This document shows, piece by piece, positions 15,602 through 21,427 of a stretch of 21,427 bases of DNA. The position numbers and the translations under genes are program-made. The DNA lies in assembly GCA_002308795.1 (NCBI GenBank), contig DBVV01000002.1, positions 1 through 21,427 of the forward strand, written 5' to 3'. Numbering within the stretch: position 1 is the first letter of the stretch; each line of letters opens with the position of its first letter. This stretch comes from Mageeibacillus sp. UBA1255. GTDB lineage: Bacteria > Bacillota > Clostridia > UBA1212 > UBA1255. The notes beneath the pieces are model-generated. The model ran no database searches and was not told where the DNA came from. It saw only the letters and a list, made by a program, of their open reading frames with translations.

Positions 15602-15616
15602 CACAATTAAATTATA
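15602..15616. promoter_or_regulatory. OhrR-like operator
   Basis: CACAATTAAATTATA matches the Bacillus subtilis ohrA operator core TACAATTAAATTGTA at 13 of 15 positions. It covers the -10 hexamer of the promoter driving the TSCPD and OhrR genes. The comparison is from memory of the published operator. Confidence 0.65.
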
Positions 15617-15638
15617 CGCAAGCGATCTTCGTTGTCAA
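15611..15638 (-). promoter_or_regulatory. Sigma-A promoter of the TSCPD-ohrR operon
   Basis: On the minus strand, TTGACA (15633-15638) and TATAAT (15611-15616) are both perfect consensus hexamers with a 16-bp spacer. The predicted transcript has a leader of about 95 nt. The OhrR-like operator overlaps the -10. Confidence 0.8.
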
Positions 15639-15687
15639 GTATTTTTTTAGATTTTTTACGGTTTTCAAACTCTTTATATCCGTTCGG

Positions 15688-17763
15688 TCAATGCAGCATT
15701 ACGGCGTTCAGCGCGGGTACGGTCACCGTCATTCCGTTCACGGTGCAGTCAACGTCCGATCCGGTGTGGTTTACGAGTATCTGCACCGGCTCTTCCCCGT
15801 CCGTATATGCGGCGGTGAAAACGTCAGGAATACTTATTATCCTCGAACCGGACGTATGCTCGTGGCTCGTACACTCCACAGGCGCGCTTTTTATCATGCG
15901 GCCGCGGTCAAGATATCTGTGGGCTTCTCCGTGTGCGAATCGCGTGAGGTTTGCGGCAAATCTCAGCACCTGATCCTTATCCGGAAGATGTTCGAAATCT
16001 CTCCCGCCCCAGTGATCCATAACTCTGCCGTCCGGCGTCAATACGATCGTCAGGCAGTCTCCTGCGCAGAATGAGTATGCCATTCTCAGGAAGATCGTGT
16101 TCTCCGTCTGGCAGAAAGGCGAGCTTACCTGGTTTCCCATAAAATTATGCATATATTCATGGTAAATATACGAGCAGAGCGGCACAGGACGTCCGATATG
16201 CCAGTTAAGTTCAAAACGGTTGTCGCTGAAAGGCAGGCTGGCGATGAACGGTTCCGCGGCAGTCGATTCGCATCCGAGCAGCATTTTCCCTGCGGTCTCG
16301 CTCCAGCGTTTAAGCAGTTTCTGCATATTTTTCGTCATCCAGCGGCCCGGAACGGGAGGATGACCGTGATCAGAAGAATAGCAAAGGTATTGACCGCCGC
16401 CGTGATTCTGGTCGAGGATCTGCGCATAATCCACACCCGAACTGAAAAGCGGTGAATAGGCACGTGAGAGGATATTGTCCCCTCCGGCGGAAGCGGGACA
16501 GATATCGTATCCGGAACGCTGCCCGGTACAGATATCGCTGTGAAGAACGGTACCGTCAGGCCCGGCGCACATTGACGCCTCCAGCCCCTGGTCGCGGTAC
16601 TCTCTTTCCATACAATAGTCCGTAAGATTGCTTTTTTCCGTATATCCGAATCCGGAACAGTAAACGCCCAGCAGATCGCCTCTTTTATGCAACTCGTCTC
16701 TGAATTCGAACAGCTTATCTTCTCCTCCGTACGGAGGCCATACGTACGGCGGCGCCCACGGTGCAGTCCCCTCCCAATGCATAAGGAGGGCAAGTATCTT
16801 CGCTCCTGTCGTTTCGCTTATCCGGTCGATCTCTCCCAGCGCGTTCACGTACGGGAACAATGCGTTCGGTTTCATTTCGTCCATGTCGTGTATCCCGCGT
16901 ACAGGGTATGAAACGACGAGCGGCATTTCAGAATACCAGTCCGGAAGCCTCTCGTTTTCAGAGATCTTCTTCACACCTTCCGGCAGGTTTTTCTCGAACC
17001 AGTTCCTGTATATTTCCGCAGCATCTTCCCAGCCGCCATCATAAAACTTCCAAACGACAGGAAAACTCTGAATATAACGTGCATTGTCCGCGCCCGTATC
17101 TGCCGGATAGACTCGCATATGAAGCGCCAGCCCGCCGTTTTCTTCAGCAAAATCTATATGCTTAAAGCCTCTCTCCGGGTCGTGTGCTCCGACGTAAAGT
17201 CCGAAGTCCGGCATCATATAGGCGATAAACTGCGAGCAGATCATATTCGGAAAGACCGGATAACTGCCTTTAGACGGATAATCTATATGCTGCGGGCAGA
17301 AAGAAGTTGAGTTTCTTAAGGTCATGCTTTCAACTATCGCGCCTTCGTTATACGGGAACAGTACGGACGCCTCCCCGCCTTCTCCTTTAAGAGGCTTCAG
17401 TACGCAGCAAGGCAGTTCGATCCATTCGACGTTTTCCCCGGTGAATATCCTGAATTCCGGTATCCAGTTAAGTGCGCCGTCTTTCGACTCTGCCCTGACA
17501 GTTACAGAGAGTTCATTTCCGAATCTGTATTTCGCTTCCGCCGCGCACGTTCGACACGTGTCGTCGCCTCTTACGGACAATGAATCAAGTGTTCCGTCCG
17601 TTGAAGTGATCTCTCTCCTGCCCCCGCCGCCGTCGATCATCCCTATCTTAAACAGCGGGAAGTATCCCTCTGCCAGTTCTTTTTCGCCATACGTCAGGGA
17701 CAATATCTTCCCCGCTCCGAAGTCGATCTGTGCCTTTCCTTTTCCGAATTGCATCTGTATCAT
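15688..17763 (-). CDS. DUF6259 glycoside-hydrolase-like protein
   Basis: The 691-residue protein lacks a signal peptide, so it is probably cytoplasmic. An N-terminal beta-sandwich-like region (about 1-260) is followed by a TIM-barrel-like region with repeated aromatic and acidic strand ends. These include ILALLMHWEG, YAQILDQNHGGGQYLC (a candidate nucleophile Asp) and GCESTAAEPF (a candidate acid/base Glu). A short C-terminal beta domain ends the protein. The arrangement matches DUF6259 proteins, which are related to glycoside hydrolase clans but have no assigned substrate. AAGGAG is 6 nt before the ATG. It is monocistronic with a divergent neighbour. Catalytic residues are inferred, not known. 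Confidence 0.75.
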   Translation of the reverse strand: MIQMQFGKGKAQIDFGAGKILSLTYGEKELAEGYFPLFKIGMIDGGGGRREITSTDGTLDSLSVRGDDTCRTCAAEAKYRFGNELSVTVRAESKDGALNWIPEFRIFTGENVEWIELPCCVLKPLKGEGGEASVLFPYNEGAIVESMTLRNSTSFCPQHIDYPSKGSYPVFPNMICSQFIAYMMPDFGLYVGAHDPERGFKHIDFAEENGGLALHMRVYPADTGADNARYIQSFPVVWKFYDGGWEDAAEIYRNWFEKNLPEGVKKISENERLPDWYSEMPLVVSYPVRGIHDMDEMKPNALFPYVNALGEIDRISETTGAKILALLMHWEGTAPWAPPYVWPPYGGEDKLFEFRDELHKRGDLLGVYCSGFGYTEKSNLTDYCMEREYRDQGLEASMCAGPDGTVLHSDICTGQRSGYDICPASAGGDNILSRAYSPLFSSGVDYAQILDQNHGGGQYLCYSSDHGHPPVPGRWMTKNMQKLLKRWSETAGKMLLGCESTAAEPFIASLPFSDNRFELNWHIGRPVPLCSYIYHEYMHNFMGNQVSSPFCQTENTIFLRMAYSFCAGDCLTIVLTPDGRVMDHWGGRDFEHLPDKDQVLRFAANLTRFAHGEAHRYLDRGRMIKSAPVECTSHEHTSGSRIISIPDVFTAAYTDGEEPVQILVNHTGSDVDCTVNGMTVTVPALNAVMLH

Positions 17764-17802
17764 ATTTTGCTCCTTATGATCTATATGATCCTGTTCGGTG
17801 CG

Positions 17803-17831
17803 ATTTTAGCACATTCAAGGCTACGGGGCAA
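17803..17831 (-). promoter_or_regulatory. Putative promoter of the DUF6259 gene
   Basis: An extended -10 (TGCTAAAAT, 17803-17811 on the minus strand) lies about 40 bp upstream of the start. The -35 (TTGCCC at 17826-17831, 17-bp spacing) is partial. Confidence 0.45.
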
Positions 17832-17862
17832 GCGAGGAAAAGAGCCCAGACGCGGGGCGGTA

Positions 17863-17891
17863 TTGACCGCTGCGGACAAAAAATATATAAT
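17863..17891 (+). promoter_or_regulatory. Sigma-A promoter of the phosphoesterase-STAS-phosphatase operon
   Basis: TTGACC (17863-17868) and TATAAT (17886-17891) are 17 bp apart, giving a leader of about 70 nt before the metallophosphoesterase ATG. It fires away from the DUF6259 gene. Confidence 0.75.
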
Positions 17892-17966
17892 ACGAGCCGT
17901 TCCGGAGCGTCAGAAAAGCGCACGCATACGGGTCGGTCCAACGCGATCGGGAAAGGACGGCGGGCA

Positions 17967-18560
17967 ATGATATTGACCCTCTACCCCACCTTCAGAAGGT
18001 GGTCGGAAAAAGGATCTGTCTACATTTTATCCGACACTCACTTCGGAGACCCCGACTGCGCGCTGATGGACCCGAACTGGATAACACCGGAAGAACATAT
18101 TGACATCATAAACAAACTTACGGGCAGGAACGATACGCTGATCCACCTCGGTGACGTAGGCGATCCGTCATATTTCGGCAGCGTAAAAGCCTACAAGGTG
18201 CTCCTGCTCGGGAATCACGACGAGACCGCCGGAAAATTCCAGCCGTATTTTAATGAGATCTACACCGGGCCGCTGTTTATCGCCGAGAAGATACTGCTCT
18301 CCCACGAACCGGTATACGGTCTGGAAAAATGGTGCGTGAATATCCACGGACACAACCACAGCGGCAGTTCTTTTTCAAACTCACATTTAAACGTGGCATC
18401 GAACGTGTGCGGATTCACGCCCGTTAACCTCGGTAAACTCATAAAAAAAGGCATTCTGGGCAAGGTCGAGAGCATCCACCGCATCACCATTGACGATGCG
18501 ATAAAGAACGCCGAAAAACGAAGTGAAAGGAAAGATCGTTATTATGGAAGCGATATTTAA
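17967..18560 (+). CDS. Metallophosphoesterase (calcineurin-like)
   Basis: This 197-residue cytoplasmic phosphoesterase has all five metal-binding blocks: DTH (23-25), GDVGD (62-66), GNHDE (82-86), H113 (SHEP) and GHNH (128-131). It should hydrolyse a phosphomonoester or phosphodiester with two metal ions; the substrate is unknown. Small enzymes of this form are also found in phages. The ATG at 17967 was chosen because GAAAGGA precedes it and the protein then starts at the first conserved strand. The frame is open further upstream but across the promoter. It is first in an operon and its last 17 bp overlap the STAS gene. Confidence 0.88.
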   Translation: MILTLYPTFRRWSEKGSVYILSDTHFGDPDCALMDPNWITPEEHIDIINKLTGRNDTLIHLGDVGDPSYFGSVKAYKVLLLGNHDETAGKFQPYFNEIYTGPLFIAEKILLSHEPVYGLEKWCVNIHGHNHSGSSFSNSHLNVASNVCGFTPVNLGKLIKKGILGKVESIHRITIDDAIKNAEKRSERKDRYYGSDI

Positions 18561-18843
18561 AAAAGAAAACGGAATACTGACCGTATCACCCTCGGGAAGA
18601 CTTGACACCGTAAGCAGCGCCGAACTGAAAGATCAGATAGACGCCGAAGGGCCGGACGGGTTAGATATCCATATGGACTTTTCTGGGATCGAATATATAT
18701 CATCCGCAGGTCTCAGACTCCTTGTAGCGCTCCAGAAAAAAACTAATTCCACGGGCAATAAACTGATCATCAAAAACGTCGGGAAAGTCGTTAACCAGGT
18801 GTTCTCGGTAGCCGGTTTCAACAAGATCCTGACGATAGAGTAG
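18544..18843 (+). CDS. STAS-domain anti-sigma factor antagonist
   Basis: The 99-residue protein is a single STAS domain of the SpoIIAA/RsbV kind. The segment FSGIEYISSAGLRLL (about 47-60) holds the phosphorylation-site region, with S54 aligned to the SpoIIAA phosphoserine and S53 at the preceding Asp position. In partner switching the unphosphorylated form binds a RsbW-like kinase and the phosphorylated form is released. The ATG at 18544 was chosen over an upstream in-frame GTG at 18523 because the domain starts right after it. It overlaps the phosphoesterase gene and lies 36 bp before the receptor-phosphatase-kinase gene, its likely partner. Confidence 0.9.
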   Translation: MEAIFKKENGILTVSPSGRLDTVSSAELKDQIDAEGPDGLDIHMDFSGIEYISSAGLRLLVALQKKTNSTGNKLIIKNVGKVVNQVFSVAGFNKILTIE

Positions 18844-18845
18844 TC

Positions 18846-18869
18846 CCGGACCCGTTTCCGGACCCGTTT
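18846..18869 (+). repeat. Perfect 12-bp tandem duplication
   Basis: CCGGACCCGTTT occurs twice head to tail between the STAS stop and the ATG of the next gene, filling the place where a ribosome site would be expected. A GTTTATAAAC palindrome follows at once. Confidence 0.9.
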
Positions 18870-18879
18870 ATAAACAGCT

Positions 18880-21003
18880 ATGAGATCATCTATCCGGAAA
18901 AAATTTCTTGTCATGACCGTCGTGCTTTCAGCAGCCCTGATCATCGCGGCGGTACTGATCTCATACCTGCTTTTCACACGTAAGGTGCATAACGACGCTG
19001 TTAAACTATGCAGCGGCGCCGCTAAAAGTACAGCAGAGTTCATCGAAGAACAATACTACGATTTTTTAGAAGATTACAGGGATAAGATCTCTGGCATCTA
19101 TCTGGAAAACCGGGATGATCTTGAGAAGATCTACAAAAGCGAGATCGAGTTCGAGTCTTTTGAGGATAAGACGAAATATTATAACGATCTCGTAAGCGAC
19201 ATTTTCCCTCCCGCGACCGGGTTCGGGCTGTCGTATGAAACGCTGGAAAGAAAAAACAACTACACACTGCTGATACAGTATATTGACCTCGTCGCGATAT
19301 CGGAAGATATGATATGCGGCCGGGTGTTTTTCTACGACGAAGAGAACGGAAATATCGTCTATCTTATTGACAGCACGTCCGAAAGTTCATTCAACTACAA
19401 ATTCCCCTGCAGCGTCGAAAAACCGAACTCAAATATGCTGAAGAACGTTTTCGGGAAAGACGATCCGGCGCCGTATTTTGAGGATCAGTTCTGCTATGCG
19501 TATTCCCCGATAGTTGTCGGCGAAGGCGATGACGACTCTGTCGACGCTTACGTCGGATACTACCTCTCGAACGAAAGGATGCAGTCGAGCCAGCGCTGGT
19601 TTATATTGTCCATTCTGTTCATCATGCTTGGTGCGACAGCCGTGATCTCCGTTTTTTACATCGTTTTTGCGGACAGGCTGATCATCAGGAACATCAGAAA
19701 ACTCACAAAAGATACGGAAACCTTCACCGAAAAAATGCAATCCGGCAGCGACCTTAAGCCTGTTTTCTCTGAAATCAAAACGCGTGACGAGCTTGGTGAT
19801 CTTTCCGAAAAATTCAATCTTATGCAGACGTCTATCGCCGGGTACGTGACCAGGCTCGCCGAAAAGACCGCGTCGGAGGAACGTTTAAAAGCCGAACTCG
19901 ACGTTGCCGCAAAGATCCAGTCCGAGGCTCTTCCGTCCGAACCTCTTTATAAAGGCGGCGTAAATGTCTCGAGTTTCCTCCGCCCCGCAAAAGAAGTCGG
20001 AGGCGATTTTTACGACTATTTTACCCTGAAAGACGGCAGTATATTTTTCTACATTGCAGACGTTACGGGGAAAGGCGTTCCGGCAGCGCTTTTCATGATG
20101 CGGTCAAAGGAGCTCATAAAATCCAAGGTTTCAGGCACGCCGGATCTCCCGGCGCTTGCGCGAGACGTTAATAACGCTTTGTGTGAGGGCAATTCCGAGG
20201 GTCTGTTCATCACTGCGTTTTTCGGTATGATCGACAAAAAGGATCATAAGATGAAATATCTCCGGGCAGGCCACGAGCAGCCTTTCCTCAGGCGCGCAGG
20301 CAGAGTCAGGGCGATCGCGGAGGAGTCGAATTTTATTATCGGCGCGTTCGAAAATATGGATTACGTCGAAGAAGAACTAATGCTTGAGCCCGGAGACGGA
20401 CTCCTCCTCTACACCGACGGTCTCAACGAAGGAATAAACGAATCGTTTGAAGAATTCGGATACGACAGGATATCTGAAATACTCCTCTCGAATCGCGCCG
20501 GAGCGCCGGAAAAGCTGTTCAGCGAGCTGACCGGATTTGCCGGAAACGCCGAACAGTTTGACGACGTAACGATGATATACATTACAATTGACGACGAAGA
20601 CGTGATAACCCTGCATGATCCATCCGTCAGCGACATACCGGTCATCACCGACAGGATATTTGAAAAACTTGCCGGATTCGACGCGGACAAGGTCTCCGAG
20701 ACAGGCATCATCATTGACGAGATCCTGAACAACTGCATATCGTATGCTTTCAAAGAGACCTCTGAACCGGTGATCAGAATAACTCTGACTATCGCCGGTG
20801 ACGATATCTCTCTCGTTTTCGCGGATAACGGCTTCCCGTTCGATCCTTTGGCCAGCGCTCCCGGGAATGACTCCCCCGACCCTTCCGCTGACTGGAACGG
20901 AGGAGCAGGTCTTTTGCTTGTCAGAGGCCTGTCCGATAATGTCGGTTACGTTTATTCAGGCGGCGAGAACCGTCTGACCGTCCATAAAAATATGCGCCCG
21001 TAA
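18880..21003 (+). CDS. Membrane receptor with HAMP, PP2C (SpoIIE/RsbU) phosphatase and HATPase (RsbW-like) domains
   Basis: The 707-residue protein has TM1 (9-32), an extracytoplasmic region (33-239), TM2 (240-264), HAMP (about 265-325), a coiled linker, a SpoIIE-type phosphatase (about 340-570) and a C-terminal GHKL ATPase (about 575-707). Phosphatase metal ligands are visible: D376 (GGDFYDY), D394 (ADVTGKG), D513 (YTDG) and D561/562 (FDDVT). The ATPase has an N-box with E614 and N617/618 (DEILNNC), DNGF (649-652) and a GGAGLLLVRGL lid (674-684). It can in principle both dephosphorylate and phosphorylate the adjacent STAS protein in response to an external signal. No Shine-Dalgarno is visible before the ATG. 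Domain calls are firm; the ligand is unknown. Confidence 0.9.
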   Translation: MRSSIRKKFLVMTVVLSAALIIAAVLISYLLFTRKVHNDAVKLCSGAAKSTAEFIEEQYYDFLEDYRDKISGIYLENRDDLEKIYKSEIEFESFEDKTKYYNDLVSDIFPPATGFGLSYETLERKNNYTLLIQYIDLVAISEDMICGRVFFYDEENGNIVYLIDSTSESSFNYKFPCSVEKPNSNMLKNVFGKDDPAPYFEDQFCYAYSPIVVGEGDDDSVDAYVGYYLSNERMQSSQRWFILSILFIMLGATAVISVFYIVFADRLIIRNIRKLTKDTETFTEKMQSGSDLKPVFSEIKTRDELGDLSEKFNLMQTSIAGYVTRLAEKTASEERLKAELDVAAKIQSEALPSEPLYKGGVNVSSFLRPAKEVGGDFYDYFTLKDGSIFFYIADVTGKGVPAALFMMRSKELIKSKVSGTPDLPALARDVNNALCEGNSEGLFITAFFGMIDKKDHKMKYLRAGHEQPFLRRAGRVRAIAEESNFIIGAFENMDYVEEELMLEPGDGLLLYTDGLNEGINESFEEFGYDRISEILLSNRAGAPEKLFSELTGFAGNAEQFDDVTMIYITIDDEDVITLHDPSVSDIPVITDRIFEKLAGFDADKVSETGIIIDEILNNCISYAFKETSEPVIRITLTIAGDDISLVFADNGFPFDPLASAPGNDSPDPSADWNGGAGLLLVRGLSDNVGYVYSGGENRLTVHKNMRP

Positions 21004-21047
21004 GAAGAGCGCATATCAGTCAAATTCTATCGTTTGATCACGTAACA

Positions 21048-21065
21048 GGTTTAAGAGCTTAAACC
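21048..21065. repeat. Palindrome overlapping the glmM stop codon
   Basis: GGTTTAAG-AG-CTTAAACC is a perfect inverted repeat (a 7-bp stem with a 4-nt loop in RNA). It includes the TAA of glmM (21059-21061) and lies between two convergent genes. No T-run follows on either strand, so it is not a standard terminator. Confidence 0.6.
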
Positions 21066-21427
21066 ACTATGTGCCCCTTCCCGCGTATGATCTCGATCAC
21101 GGAGTCAACGTATTTCGCGCACACTTCATCCGAGCCCGCTTCGACCATCACCCGAATAACCGGCTCCGTCCCCGACTCACGCACAAGAATACGGCCATTG
21201 TCGCCCAGCGCCTCCGCCACGCGGTTTACCGCCGCCTGCACGTCAGGATCGCCGAGCGTCTCCGGTTTGGACTTCACGCGCACGTTTTTAAGGACCTGCG
21301 GATAGAACACTACGGGCGCCGCGAGCTCGCTCATGGGCTTTTCCTTCGCCAGCATGACTTCCATCAGTTTGAGGCTGGTGAGTATGCCGTCGCCGGTAGT
21401 AGCATACTTGGAGAAAATGATGTGGCC
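21059..21427 (-). CDS. glmM: Phosphoglucosamine mutase, C-terminal part (partial at window edge)
   Basis: The last 122 residues are present and the 5' part lies outside the window. GHIIFSKYATTGDGILTSLK is the GlmM substrate-side block and ILVRESGTEPVIRVMVE is the phosphate-binding loop of domain 4. GlmM converts glucosamine-6-phosphate to glucosamine-1-phosphate for peptidoglycan precursor synthesis. It is convergent with the receptor-phosphatase gene, 55 bp apart. Confidence 0.95.
   Translation of the reverse strand, partial: GHIIFSKYATTGDGILTSLKLMEVMLAKEKPMSELAAPVVFYPQVLKNVRVKSKPETLGDPDVQAAVNRVAEALGDNGRILVRESGTEPVIRVMVEAGSDEVCAKYVDSVIEIIRGKGHIVV

Noticed and set aside
17730..17966. Longer N-terminus for the metallophosphoesterase
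   Set aside because: The extension would cover the divergent gene's start and both promoters and shows no domain, while a ribosome site and conserved strand support the 17967 ATG.

Overview
The window looks like chromosome from an anaerobic, gut- or rumen-type member of the Clostridia (Bacillota). The evidence is a type III (GlnN) glutamine synthetase, a eukaryote-like PurB, a TSCPD/TIGR03905-type protein, a DUF6259 glycosidase-like protein, a secreted protein with an Ala-Pro-Thr stalk and a lysine tail, strong GGAGG ribosome sites and consensus sigma-A promoters. Family or genus cannot be fixed by reading alone. No rRNA, tRNA, CRISPR array, insertion sequence or prophage was found.

Layout. 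(1) 1-345: non-coding or unresolved sequence with nested inverted repeats. (2) 346-3706 (+): a GPH/MFS_2 sugar:cation symporter followed by a secreted, membrane-anchored multidomain protein, ended by a bidirectional terminator. (3) 3844-5585 (-): a two-gene ABC exporter (ATPase and permease, overlapping by 4 bp) with its own promoter. (4) 5693-7271 (-): a patchy accessory stretch with a small P-loop kinase, a GNAT acetyltransferase, a duplicated dyad motif upstream of both, decayed remnants of a DUF2442 gene and a helix-turn-helix gene, and a nine-unit heptamer tandem repeat. (5) 7272-13724 (-): the probable operon glnN-purA-purB-guaA, which makes glutamine and converts IMP to AMP and GMP. It is preceded by a consensus promoter with a palindrome in its spacer and by a leader hairpin with a U-tract. 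(6) 13960-14703 (-): a lipoprotein with OB-fold-like repeats. (7) 14810-15509 (-): a TSCPD-domain protein and an OhrR-type MarR regulator, overlapping, with an OhrR-like operator on the promoter -10. (8) 15688-17763 (-): a DUF6259 glycosidase-like protein. (9) 17967-21003 (+): metallophosphoesterase, STAS anti-sigma antagonist, and a membrane receptor that fuses HAMP, PP2C (SpoIIE/RsbU) phosphatase and HATPase (RsbW-like) modules. (10) 21059-21427 (-): the 3' end of glmM.

Most of the window is housekeeping. The parts most worth a second look are the self-contained partner-switch cassette at 17967-21003, the putative attenuator in front of glnN-purA-purB-guaA, the OhrR/TSCPD redox module, and the small mosaic of gene relics and repeats at 6152-7271.
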